Source: Flavobacteriales bacterium
GTDB taxonomy: Bacteria; Bacteroidota; Bacteroidia; Flavobacteriales; Schleiferiaceae
NCBI GenBank assembly: GCA_947464785.1
Contig: CANHXZ010000003.1
Span: 1 to 45,705, forward strand
Length of the DNA stretch: 45,705 nucleotides
Reading direction: 5' to 3'
Shown here: positions 31,071-40,800 of the stretch, in pieces
How the letters are laid out: each line of letters starts with the position of its first letter
Numbering within the stretch: position 1 is the first letter of the stretch
The notes under the pieces: generated by a model
The model's input: only the letters and a program-made list of their open reading frames with translations
Told to the model about the DNA's origin: nothing
The model's database searches: none
Position numbers and translations under genes: made by a program

Positions 31071-32042
31071 CTACCGTTTCCCCCGACTCCCCCCGCGGTT
31101 GGGCTTCGCGGAGCCCCCGCGTCCCGCGGGTTTGCTGCCCGCAGAGCGGTTGCCAAAAGAGGGCTTCGCTCCGGATTTCCCCCCAGGTCTGGCACTGGCA
31201 CCTGGCTTTGCGCCGGCACCCGGCTTGGAGCCTCCGCCCTTTTTTGGGGCGGGTATGCCCCCCGCCTTAACCGCAGGCTTCGTGCTGGGCTTCTTTCCTT
31301 TTGCGGCGGCGGGCGCATCGGAGGAGTCGTTGGCCACGGCGGCGTACAAGTACTCCACCTCCTCCGTGGTGAGGTCGCGCCATTCGCCCAGCGGCAGCTT
31401 GCCCAAGGTGATGTTCATGATCCGCACGCGCTCCAGCTTTTTAACCTCAAGTCCCACAAATTCGGCCATACGTCGGATTTGTCGGTTTAGGCCCTGGATC
31501 AGGGTAATGCGGAAGACGTTTGGTGCCTCCTGAACGATTTTGCACTTTTTGGTGGTGGTGCCCAGCATGGGCACGCCCTGGGACATGGTTTTTAGGGCCT
31601 GCTCCGTCAGCGGCTTGTTCACGGTCACCACGTACTCTTTTTCGTGTCGGTTGCCGGCCCGCAGGATCTTGTTGACGATGTCCCCGTCGTTCGTCAAGAA
31701 AATCAGCCCTTGGGAGTCCTTATCGAGCCGACCAATGGGAAAAATGCGTTCGCTGTGGTGCACAAAGTCCACAATGTTGTCCGCCACGCTGGATTCTGTG
31801 GTGCTGGTGATGCCCGTCGGTTTGTTCAACGCAATGAACACCAGGCGGTCCTCCGGCACGGGCTCCAGCACGTGGCCGTTGACCATCACGATTTGGCCGG
31901 GGTACACGGTGTCGCCTACTTGGGCGCGTCGGTTGTTGATTTTGACCCGACCGTCCTCAATGTACAAGTCCGCCTGACGTCGGCTGCAGTAGCCGCTTTC
32001 GCCAATGAACTTGTTCAGCCGGATGCCTCGTTTTTGGTGCAT
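31071..32042 (-). CDS. rluF: 23S rRNA pseudouridine synthase RluF-like, with basic low-complexity C-terminal tail
   Basis: S4 domain [68 protein letters not shown]; about 80-aa K/G/P/A tail. Confidence 0.9.
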   Translation of the reverse strand: MHQKRGIRLNKFIGESGYCSRRQADLYIEDGRVKINNRRAQVGDTVYPGQIVMVNGHVLEPVPEDRLVFIALNKPTGITSTTESSVADNIVDFVHHSERIFPIGRLDKDSQGLIFLTNDGDIVNKILRAGNRHEKEYVVTVNKPLTEQALKTMSQGVPMLGTTTKKCKIVQEAPNVFRITLIQGLNRQIRRMAEFVGLEVKKLERVRIMNITLGKLPLGEWRDLTTEEVEYLYAAVANDSSDAPAAAKGKKPSTKPAVKAGGIPAPKKGGGSKPGAGAKPGASARPGGKSGAKPSFGNRSAGSKPAGRGGSAKPNRGGSRGKR

Positions 32043-32096
32043 GCGCAAAGGTAGCAACCGCAGCGGGGCGGTAGGGGGGTTAGAGGAGGGTCTGAA

Positions 32097-32321
32097 CTAT
32101 TTCACAATCCACCCCCAAAACTTCTGGTGCAGTTTGGGAATGAAAATGCCCATCAAAGGAACCAGTAGTGCGGTGAATATCAGGGTCTTAAGCAGTTGGT
32201 GCAGGTCCTGTACTAAGGGAAACACCACGGCGAACATGAGGTTGATGACCGGATAGACGAACAACCAACTGATGAGGAACATTTTCCATTTTTTGGGCGG
32301 GCGGGGGTCGTTGGTGTTCAT
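32097..32321 (-). CDS. Small membrane protein (hypothetical, DUF2798-like appearance)
   Basis: 74 aa: MNTNDPRPPKKWKMFLISWLFVYPVINLMFAVVFPLVQDLHQLLKTLIFTALLVPLMGIFIPKLHQKFWGWIVK. Confidence 0.65.
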   Translation of the reverse strand: MNTNDPRPPKKWKMFLISWLFVYPVINLMFAVVFPLVQDLHQLLKTLIFTALLVPLMGIFIPKLHQKFWGWIVK

Positions 32322-32399
32322 GGGTGAGGTGTAGGGGAATTTAGGAGTCAAAGAAACGTGTGGTTTTCCGCGCAATCGAGGTCTGCGCGTAAAGGAAGG

Positions 32400-32978
32400 T
32401 TACGGCTCAATGCGCAGCTGGTGCGCGTCGAGCAGGCCGGGAAGACCAGACAAAGTGAACCGGGCGCCGGTGAGTTTGTTGCGTTGGGGATCCATGGAAA
32501 AGCCGTCGGCAGTGCGCAGGTCTGCGCGTTCCAAAACGGTGTGGTCAAACGTTGCTCGGGTCAGGTTGGTGTCCGAAAAGTTGGCCTCCGTCAGGTCTGC
32601 TTCGGTGAAATCAGCCTCCACCAGAGAGGAACCGTCGAACCGTGTTTTTTTCAAACGCATTTGGTACCAAGAGGTGTGGTCCAGGGTGCAGTTGCGGAAC
32701 GATAGGGCCAGCCCAATGGGGTTGACGTGCTCCCAGCGCAGGCCCAGGAGTTTGCAGCGTTCGAATTGGACGTCTTGGAACGAAGTGCGGTGCAGAATCG
32801 CCAAGGACGCATTGCAGTCCCGGAAGGTGCAGTCTGCGAATTGGCTTCCGCTCCAGTCCACGCGCTCCAGGTTGCAGCCCACAAAGGTGCAGCCTTCGTA
32901 CTCGCCGGCGGCCCAGGAAACCTCTGTGAAGTCTTGGTTTTCAAAGGTTTGATCGGCAAAATAGGAAGCTGCGGCCAT
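32400..32978 (-). CDS. Pentapeptide-repeat protein
   Basis: Repeats ADFTEADLTEANFSDTNLTRATFDHTVLERADLRTAD; FADCTFRDCNASLAIL. Confidence 0.92.
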   Translation of the reverse strand: MAAASYFADQTFENQDFTEVSWAAGEYEGCTFVGCNLERVDWSGSQFADCTFRDCNASLAILHRTSFQDVQFERCKLLGLRWEHVNPIGLALSFRNCTLDHTSWYQMRLKKTRFDGSSLVEADFTEADLTEANFSDTNLTRATFDHTVLERADLRTADGFSMDPQRNKLTGARFTLSGLPGLLDAHQLRIEP

Positions 32979-33116
32979 GATGTAAAGGTAGGTTTTTTGC
33001 GGCGCGTGCGCATTCCGCGTGCGGTGCGCACGGAGTAGACGCGCGGCGCGCATGCGGCATTGAGCGAGCATCCACGCAGCCAAAAAACACTACATTTGGT
33101 TGTAGTTTCCTGGTTT

Positions 33117-34364
33117 ATGACGTTCCGATTTGTCGCCTTGTTTGGGTTCTGTTTTCTGCTGATGAGCGCCCCCGCGGGTGCACAGTCGGTAACGGTTTAC
33201 ACCCCACGGGTTGAGCCGCCCATCGATTTTTCCTATGCCACCCCAAAGCAGTGGAATAGGGCGATGTATGCAGATTACTTTTGGAATAAGCGCGATCAGT
33301 GGTTCCAGTATCTGGGGAAGTCCAAATGGATCTACGTGCGTATGCCGAAAAGGCAGCAAGTGTTGGCCGACAGCGCAGAAAGTTTGCGGGGCCCGTACAC
33401 CGAGTCTGTGGGTTGCAGCTGGTACTGCAGCGGTGGGCCGGATTCGGTTTATACATCAGCCGCAGGGGTTGGGGCCAATCGATCGAAATCGACCCGTGCG
33501 GCCGTGCATGCCCACGATTTTTCGCTGCTGCAGTCTTGGCAGGCCCAGGCGGCAAGCGGGCAGTTGTTCGCTCCGGACGAAGAATTGGTCTTTAGCTTTC
33601 GAGCGAAATCTCCGCGCGTCGATGAAATCAAAATTTGGAACGGCAACCACCGCACCTCAGAACTTTGGCAGGCCAGCACGCGAGTGAAAACGTTAGAACT
33701 GAGCTACGACGGCACCCCCGTAGCGGTGTTGGCCCTGGAAGACGTGCGCGGCAGGCAGTCTTTCAAACTGGGACCGTTTCCCGCCGAAATCAGCCCCCAA
33801 ACGTTTCGACTGTCCGTCAAAATCACCTCCGTTTATCCGGGCGCGGCGGGCACCCCCGCGGAATTTGCGGAAATCAACTTCGACGGGTTGGACGTCCATT
33901 GTTTTGGCCCGGAAACGCCGATTGCCCTGGCCAACGGCACCTCCAAACGAATCGACCGCATCGTTCCCGGTGACACGGTGCAAACGTTTAACTTCCGCAC
34001 GGGACAACTGGAACCCGCGCGGGTCAGCCGCTTGGTTGCTGCGGTCCACGCCCACCTCCTGCGCCTGCACTTTGAAGACCGCACGGTGGTGGCCACGGAC
34101 GACCACCCTTTTTGGACGGAATCCGGCGCGTGGGCATCGTACAATCCACTCAAATCCAATACCTTATACGTTCAAGGAACTCCCGTTCGCGCCCTCACCC
34201 CGGGAGACCGAATCTTCCTTCCGGAGGAGAATCGCTACGTGGAATGGTGCGGCGCGGAGCAGCTAAACGGTGCCCAAACCACCTATACGTTGGAGTTGGA
34301 GAACGGTCAGTCGTTCCTGGCCAACGGCCTGCTGGTGCAGACGGAGGCGGTTCTTCAGCCGTAA
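33117..34364 (+). CDS. Secreted protein with C-terminal Hint (hedgehog/intein-like) domain
   Basis: Signal peptide MTFRFVALFGFCFLLMSAPAGAQ; Hint blocks CFGPETPIALANGTSKRIDRIVPGDTVQTFN, VVATDDHPFWTESG, TYTLELENGQSFLANGLLVQT. Confidence 0.82.
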   Translation: MTFRFVALFGFCFLLMSAPAGAQSVTVYTPRVEPPIDFSYATPKQWNRAMYADYFWNKRDQWFQYLGKSKWIYVRMPKRQQVLADSAESLRGPYTESVGCSWYCSGGPDSVYTSAAGVGANRSKSTRAAVHAHDFSLLQSWQAQAASGQLFAPDEELVFSFRAKSPRVDEIKIWNGNHRTSELWQASTRVKTLELSYDGTPVAVLALEDVRGRQSFKLGPFPAEISPQTFRLSVKITSVYPGAAGTPAEFAEINFDGLDVHCFGPETPIALANGTSKRIDRIVPGDTVQTFNFRTGQLEPARVSRLVAAVHAHLLRLHFEDRTVVATDDHPFWTESGAWASYNPLKSNTLYVQGTPVRALTPGDRIFLPEENRYVEWCGAEQLNGAQTTYTLELENGQSFLANGLLVQTEAVLQP

Positions 34365-34407
34365 GGAGTAAACGCCTCCTTCGCACAAGCGTTGCCCTCG
34401 TGGGGAT

Positions 34408-35706
34408 TCAGCGCAGGTAGCTACTCAGAAGTGTCTTTTCAATGCCGTCCCGCAACGCAGGATCAACCTTGTATTGATCTGCATAAGTGCGCCATCGGCC
34501 AACCACTTGATCGACGGTGTCGACGATTTCACGGGCTCCTTTGATGTTCATTTTTCGCGCAACTTCCAGGAAGTCCGCGTGTTCTATCCGATCCCTTTTT
34601 CCATTGATGCTTAAGCAATGCTTGCTTACCCACGTACTGGACGGGCGGTAAGCATGGCAAACGTCGTAGGCTGGCGACAGGGACCACGCACCGCTTGGGC
34701 TCATGGTGAAGCCAAAATTCTTGGTGTGGTCGTCGCAATTGCGCGCCAGAACATTGAAAACCATTCTTTTAAATAGTTGCACCGCTTGCGGGTAGGGCAA
34801 TACCAAGAGTCTCATGGTTTCAAACAAATCTTCGTAGGAGTAAACCCCCACGTCCTTGAAGTCGTAATGACGCAGAGCGCAAAAAGACTGGGTGTGTATT
34901 TTGCCCTTTCCCCCCACGCGGTCAAATCTTTTCGTCATGAAATGCGCGCGTCCATTTTCTTCCAGCAGCGAACTCTCCATCATCTCAATCCCAGCATCCA
35001 GCGCCATTTGGTAGTAGGCCATTTCAACCCGACCGTACCCGTTGGAGACCCCAAACTGCTCGTCCTGAACGCCGTCGAATTTAATCAAGTAGTGTTTAAA
35101 TCCGTTAGGAGCATCGGCTTGTCCGCTGCGAATCTCCTGGGTTTCTGGGTTGTAGGCAATGATGCCCTTGGCCCGCGCGCCGCCTGCGGAAGTTCCAATT
35201 TTGAAGAGCGCGAGAAGTGCTTTTTCTTGGTCCGGTTCCAGCGGGGTTGTAAATGCTTGTCTTCCGGCCAGAATTCTGGACGACGCGTCAATCAAATCCT
35301 CCAGTTCCAACTTTACGGCCGTACCCCGTTCGGCGGGAACGGCAGGCTCAAACGTGAGGGCGCCCATGCCGCGTTCGCCAATGAAACACAAGGTTTCTAT
35401 GGGATTGAGGCTGTTGGCCGGTCGGTTGTTCTTGACCAGCCATTGATTGATGACCGCATTGCCGTATTGATCTGGAAGGACGTCCGCGAGCATTCCGGGC
35501 AGCCCTTTGAAGGTAGTGTTGTTGCGGAGTTCCGGGAATCGGTACGTTCTGGACGCATCGGGTAGGGTGATGGGGGATAGGTTCAGCCCCGTGGAGGCAA
35601 ATTCAGGATCGTACTCAAAAGTGGCTGTTCCGTCCTCTTCGTTCCAAGCAACGGCACCTACTCGTTGCCCCCAGATTTTAACAAAAGCCGCGCGGATCAT
35701 CACCAT
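34408..35706 (-). CDS. hipA: HipA-type kinase toxin
   Basis: LPDQYGNAVINQWL, FKIGTSAGGARAKGIIAYN, catalytic LARNCDDHTKNFGFTM, LSPAYDVCHAY. Confidence 0.94.
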   Translation of the reverse strand: MVMIRAAFVKIWGQRVGAVAWNEEDGTATFEYDPEFASTGLNLSPITLPDASRTYRFPELRNNTTFKGLPGMLADVLPDQYGNAVINQWLVKNNRPANSLNPIETLCFIGERGMGALTFEPAVPAERGTAVKLELEDLIDASSRILAGRQAFTTPLEPDQEKALLALFKIGTSAGGARAKGIIAYNPETQEIRSGQADAPNGFKHYLIKFDGVQDEQFGVSNGYGRVEMAYYQMALDAGIEMMESSLLEENGRAHFMTKRFDRVGGKGKIHTQSFCALRHYDFKDVGVYSYEDLFETMRLLVLPYPQAVQLFKRMVFNVLARNCDDHTKNFGFTMSPSGAWSLSPAYDVCHAYRPSSTWVSKHCLSINGKRDRIEHADFLEVARKMNIKGAREIVDTVDQVVGRWRTYADQYKVDPALRDGIEKTLLSSYLR

Positions 35707-36059
35707 TCTGATTTTTGAACGGAATCCGTGGATTGGGAGCCCCGGGCCCGACGCCTTTCGTTCTGTTCCAATTGGGCCAATTGCAGGGGACTTAGTTCCT
35801 GCACCACTTTGAGGTTTTTGAAAACGTGCAATTCGTCCAAGGTCCGCAGGACTTGAATCAACGTGACCAGGGTGCTTCGCTTCCCCAACTCCAGATCACG
35901 AACGGTAGTTCGGTGCACCCCCGCGTGCTCCCCCAATTGCGCCTGGGTCCAGTCTTTTTCCAGCCGAGCAGATCGTACAAACGTTCCGATGGCCTTAATG
36001 ATGGAATCGTCGGTCATTCGGTTCAATTCCAAGGCGGAAAATTCCTTCATAAAACCCAA
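35700..36059 (-). CDS. hipB: HipB-type HTH antitoxin
   Basis: FVRSARLEKDWTQAQLGEHAGVHRTTVRDLELGKRSTLVTLIQVLRTLDEL; overlaps the hipA start. Confidence 0.9.
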   Translation of the reverse strand: MGFMKEFSALELNRMTDDSIIKAIGTFVRSARLEKDWTQAQLGEHAGVHRTTVRDLELGKRSTLVTLIQVLRTLDELHVFKNLKVVQELSPLQLAQLEQNERRRARGSQSTDSVQKSEW

Positions 36060-36072
36060 AATTGCTGGTTAA

Positions 36073-36090
36073 TGATGTAAATATACATCA
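36073..36090. promoter_or_regulatory. Candidate HipB operator O1
   Basis: TGATG-TAAATATA-CATCA. Confidence 0.75.
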
Positions 36091-36127
36091 AAACTCTTTA
36101 TTATGTGGTTCGCAATTGGGATCTATT

Positions 36128-36145
36128 TGATGCGAAAAAACATCA
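36128..36145. promoter_or_regulatory. Candidate HipB operator O2
   Basis: TGATG-CGAAAAAA-CATCA. Confidence 0.75.
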
Positions 36146-36168
36146 TAACAAATAAAACAAACGTTTAA

Positions 36169-36186
36169 TGATGCATAAAAACATCA
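36169..36186. promoter_or_regulatory. Candidate HipB operator O3
   Basis: TGATG-CATAAAAA-CATCA. Confidence 0.75.
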
Positions 36187-36343
36187 TTGATTCCGTCTGG
36201 AACGAATACTACCAACGTCTCCAGGGTGTTATAGCCCAGAAAAGCCCAGTTCTTGAGCTATAAACAAACCCGTTATAGCCCAAAAGACTCCCAGCAGGCA
36301 GCCAAAACCAGCGCGCTCCGGCCAACGAGTACCCGCCAGTGCC

Positions 36344-37597
36344 TCAATCCATTTTGCTCACGCGCTCCACGCGCACGGTCTCGCCCAGCTGAATTTTAGC
36401 CCAGTACAGGCCCGCGGGAAGATGCGTGGCGTCCAAGCGAACCGGGCCTTCGCCTTCGGCCGTGGCGCACGGCTTTCCGTTCAAATCCAGCAGGTCCACG
36501 CGCATGGGGACGCCCGCAGGAGCGTCAAAGGTCCAGCTTGAGGCCGTGGGGTTGGGGTAAATCCGGTTGTTGGCGAGAGCGGCAGGTTCATCAGCGGACA
36601 ACGGGACGTTGGCGTACTTGACGTCGTCGAAGAAGAAGGTGGACTGTGCGGAGCCGTTGCCCACGTTGGTGCTACCGGCGGCAAAGTCAAACAGGAAGGC
36701 CAGGGTGGGCATGTCGCTCAAGGACCCCGCAAAGTCAAACGTCAGGGTTTCCCAGGCGCTGCTTTTGGTGGTTTGCACCGTGCGCTCCACGCCCCAAAAG
36801 GGCTTTTCCGTTTTCAGGGTGACCGAGGTGCCCACGGGCGCCGAGGTCCAGACCTTCAGGGTGATTTCCGAATGCGTGGCCAGGTCCATGGGGTTGCTGA
36901 ACGTGATTTTGCTGCCGCCGTACGGGGCGCCGCGGTAGCGAACCAGCTTGGCCACGGTGGCGCTGGTGTTGTCCGAATTCTGGTGGGGGTTGGGCACTAC
37001 CGCGAGTTGGGCACTCTCAAAGCTGAAGAAATGATCCGTCGTGGCGTTTGATTCAAAGGTGAGGGGCAATGCGGCCAGGGGCGCAGCGATGGTGCCCGCC
37101 GCTTGCTGGAGGTTGTCGATGTAAAAGGTGTTGCCGCCGCCGTTGGTGAAGGGCTGAGGCATGATGACGAGGTCCGCGCTGCCGGTGCAGGCGGGGATGC
37201 CAAAGTCAAACAGCAGGGTGTGCCACGCGCCGGAAGCGGTGGTGACGGCGTCCACTTCGCCCGTGTACGGGGCCTCCAACTTGATCTTGATGACGGTGCC
37301 CACCGGTTCGGTGGTGAAGACATCCATGGAGAGCACGCTGGTGCTGGCCTGCGCAAAGTTCAGCGACGTTACGCCCACAATCTTGCCGCCGGCCCACTGG
37401 TCTGCCGCATTCACCTTCACGATTTTGGCCGCATTGGCGCTGGGGTTGCCCACCGCACTGGGGTTGGGCACGATGGTAAATGAGGCGCCGTCGTAGCCTT
37501 GCATTCCGGGCGTGGCGGATTCAAAGGTGAAGGGCAGGGTTTGCGCGGTTGCCGCAACGGCGGCCAGGGCCAACAAGGAAGTCAGGATTTTGTGCAT
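36344..37597 (-). CDS. Secreted T9SS-sorted protein with two carbohydrate-binding-like beta-sandwich repeats
   Basis: MHKILTSLLALAAVAATAQ; two copies of LPFTFES...GGKI...FYIDNLQ / LPLTFESN...GGSKI...FFFDDVKYA; C-terminal NRIYPNPTASSWTFDAPAG...LPAGLYWAKIQLGETVRVERVSKMD. Confidence 0.82.
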   Translation of the reverse strand: MHKILTSLLALAAVAATAQTLPFTFESATPGMQGYDGASFTIVPNPSAVGNPSANAAKIVKVNAADQWAGGKIVGVTSLNFAQASTSVLSMDVFTTEPVGTVIKIKLEAPYTGEVDAVTTASGAWHTLLFDFGIPACTGSADLVIMPQPFTNGGGNTFYIDNLQQAAGTIAAPLAALPLTFESNATTDHFFSFESAQLAVVPNPHQNSDNTSATVAKLVRYRGAPYGGSKITFSNPMDLATHSEITLKVWTSAPVGTSVTLKTEKPFWGVERTVQTTKSSAWETLTFDFAGSLSDMPTLAFLFDFAAGSTNVGNGSAQSTFFFDDVKYANVPLSADEPAALANNRIYPNPTASSWTFDAPAGVPMRVDLLDLNGKPCATAEGEGPVRLDATHLPAGLYWAKIQLGETVRVERVSKMD

Positions 37598-37816
37598 TCG
37601 GTGGGGTTTGGCGAATGCATCGGAAAGAGGGCATACCGCGGGGTTGGAAAGATTTGGGAAATGCGTTTAAGCGAAGTTCAAGGTACGCGCTGAACGGCAA
37701 TAAATAGAATACCAGACCGACTCCCGATTAAACCGCAAATTTCACCACCTCGTTCAATGAGGGCATGAAAACGGGTCGCTCGTTGATCCGTGCGGCAACT
37801 TGCCCAACCGGCTGGA

Positions 37817-37849
37817 ATAAAAAAAGCCGCCTCCAAAAGGAGGCGGCTT
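37817..37849 (-). terminator. Rho-independent terminator of the giant T9SS gene
   Basis: AAGCCGCCTCC-AAAA-GGAGGCGGCTT with T-run on the minus strand. Confidence 0.88.
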
Positions 37850-37872
37850 GGTCACTCCCTAAGGAGTTCGTC

Positions 37873-40800
37873 TTAGTTCATCACCGTAACGCGGGCTACG
37901 ATGGTGCTTCCATCTTCAAAGATGGCCGTCACAAAGTACAGTCCGTTGGCGAATTGAGTAGCGTCCAGCTGTGTTCCGCTGATGCGGGCTACAACCTCTC
38001 CTACGTTGTTGGTCAAGATCACCGCAGCGAGGTCGGTACGCGAAGTCACAACGTTGATGACAGAGTTCGTTGGGTTCGGGAACACACGAATGCTGTTCAT
38101 CGAAGATTCGTCGATGCTTACACATGCTTCAACAATGACCGTAGTGGTGGCGCTGTTGGCGCAGCCGTTGGCATCGGTGTAGCTGTAGGTGATGGTGTGC
38201 GATCCAACACCTGCGGTAGCTGGGTCAAAGCTTGCTCCGGTAACGCCGTTACCCGAGTAGGTTCCACCTGCAGGAGCGGCTACAAGAGCAATTGGGCTGT
38301 AGTTAACACACGTGGTATCGTTGAGCGCAATAACCGTTACTGAAGGCAGGTTATTGACTACAATAGACTTGCTTACCGCAGCACTCGTACAACCATTAAC
38401 CGAAATGGTTACCGTGTACAGACCTGCATTGGCAGTTGTTGCGTTAGCAATGGTTACCGTAGCACCTGCGCCCGTGAAGTTCGGGCCAGTCCAAGAGTAA
38501 GAGGCACCTACGGCAAGCGTTGAGGCCGTCAACTGGATGGTCTCTCCTGCACAAAGTACGGAATCCGCAACGGTTGCAGTTACTGCTGGAATGGCATAAA
38601 CGGTCACCGTTTTGTTCTTAGAACTGCTGACACAACCGTTTGATGTTACCGTTACCGAGTATACTCCTGAGTTACTAACGGTGGTATTTGCAATGCTCAC
38701 AATAGGACCGTTGCTCGTAAATCCGTTGGGTCCGCTCCAAGTGAATGTTGCGTTCGGTGCGCTCGAAGCAGCGGTGAGTTGAATGGTTTCTCCAGCACAA
38801 AGTACAGAGTCAACAACCGTAACGCTCGGAGCTGAAGGAGCTGAGAAGTTCGCAATGGAGTACGGTCCGAAGCTTGCAGAACATCCTGCCGCGTTGGTTA
38901 CGCTGACGTTGTAAACACCGGCAGGCACGTTTGAAAGGTTAGCCGAAGTTCCAACTGAAGTGTTGGAGCTGTTCGTCCAGTTGTAGGTGAGGCCAGTTCC
39001 GGAGAACGTAGCACCGCTAATAGAACCGTTAGAGAGTCCACAACCTGCATTCGCCACCGTGGGGTTCGTAGTAAGGGTAGGAGGTGTAGATGGATTCGTA
39101 ACCGTGTACGGTCCGAAAGTAGCAACACAACCATTGGCGTTCGTAGCTGTAAGGGTGTATGCACCTGCTGGCAAGTTTGTCAAGGTTGCAGTAGAACCAA
39201 TTGAAGCGCCTGAAGCAGTGGTCCAGTTGTAGGACAGGCCGGTACCCGTTACGACTACGTTTGAAATAGATCCGTTCGACAGTCCACAGCTGGCGTTGGT
39301 CACCGAAGGAGTTCCCGTAAGTGAAGGAAGTGCAACAACCGTTACCAAGAAGTTGGCGGTATCCGCACAGCCTGAAGCGTTGGCACCGATTACCGTGTAC
39401 GTGGTAGTTGCCGTTGGAGAAACGGTAACCGCATTGGTTGTTGCTGCGTTGTTCCACGTGTAGGTAGCACCGCCATTCGCAGTGAGGGTAACGTTTTGAC
39501 CTGCGCAAATCGTCGCCGTTCCCGTGATAGCAACCGTCGGACGAGTAGTTACTGCTACCGATGAAGTGGTGCTGTTGGAGCAGCCTAGAGCATCGGTGAT
39601 GGTAACCGTGTAGTTTCCAGCGGCAGAAACCGTAATGGATTGAGACGTGGCACCATTGCTCCACAAGTAAGTAAACCCAGCTGGAGCTGAAAGCGTGGTT
39701 GATGAACCTTGGCACACCGTCAGTGAACCGGTCACCGAAGGAGCAGAAAGTCCGCACGCAATGTTGTTTACAAAAGGAGTGGCAGCAAACGATGCGCCTG
39801 TGAGCGCAATGGAGCTAGCGCCTGGGCGGTAATCGGGAGCCGTGTAGTTGTACGGTGTAGTCAAAATGTTCGCTGAGCTGGTCAACGAGTCATTTGCGTT
39901 GGCGCCAAAGAACGCCTTAATGTTGAAGGTAGCGCTGGTTTTGAAGAAACCTTGGTTTGGACGGTATCCCGCAAGAATGTTGTTCTTGAACTGTAGGTTT
40001 CCAGAGGTAGCTTGTCCCTCTGTGGTAGCACCGTCGATGAACAGACCCTTTCTGAAATCCATGAAGATTGAGTTGTGAATCTTCATTTCGCTGTTGCGAC
40101 GCAGGCGCAATGCACGTTCGTGCTTGGGGTCAATGGTTGCGGTGACATTTCCACGGAGCGGTCCTACCGCAGTCACGTTCGAGAACGTAGCAGCAGTCTT
40201 GGGGGTGCTTGCAGATCCACTTCCGTCGTTGTCGCACTCAAAACCTTCTGAAGTAGAACCGGATGACTGGTCAGCAATGGCCGGATCGCGCACAATCAGG
40301 GCGAACTGGATTTGCCCGCGGAAACCGAAGTCGCAGTCCATATCGTCGTCCAAACCACGGTAAGCAACGAGGTGCTTCGCGTTGACGGTACCGCCGAACC
40401 ACTCAAAAGAGTCGTCGTTGGTGTAAGAAGTTTGAACGTAGTCAATTACCGTGCTGCGACCAACAGAACCCATGGTGAGACCATTGATTTCCTTGTCGAT
40501 TTGGTAAGCGTAACCACCGAACTCAATGCGTACGTACTTCAGCACGCCGCTGTTGTCGTTGTCGTTGGGAGTAGCTCCGCCGCCGTATTCAGAATCAGCA
40601 GAGACGGGAAGGCCTTCGATGTTGCCAATGCCCGCGGGGGTTCCAGCAGTTGCATTCGCTGGCAAGTTGTTGGCAGCTTTACCTAAAACAATAATGCCAC
40701 CCCAATCACCAATGGCACGATTGCCTACGCCACCGCTTGAAGTAAATACAATGGGCGCATTTTTGGTGCCGTTCGCAACAATTTTTGACCCTTTGGTAAT

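Noticed and set aside
31003-31533. Plus-strand proline/phenylalanine-rich ORF of 176 aa
   Set aside because: Antisense to the low-complexity rluF tail; artefact of GC-rich repeats.
36073-36186. CRISPR or transposon end interpretation of the TGATG/CATCA repeats
   Set aside because: Short palindromes with constant 8-bp spacer directly upstream of hipB fit operators; no transposase or target duplication seen.
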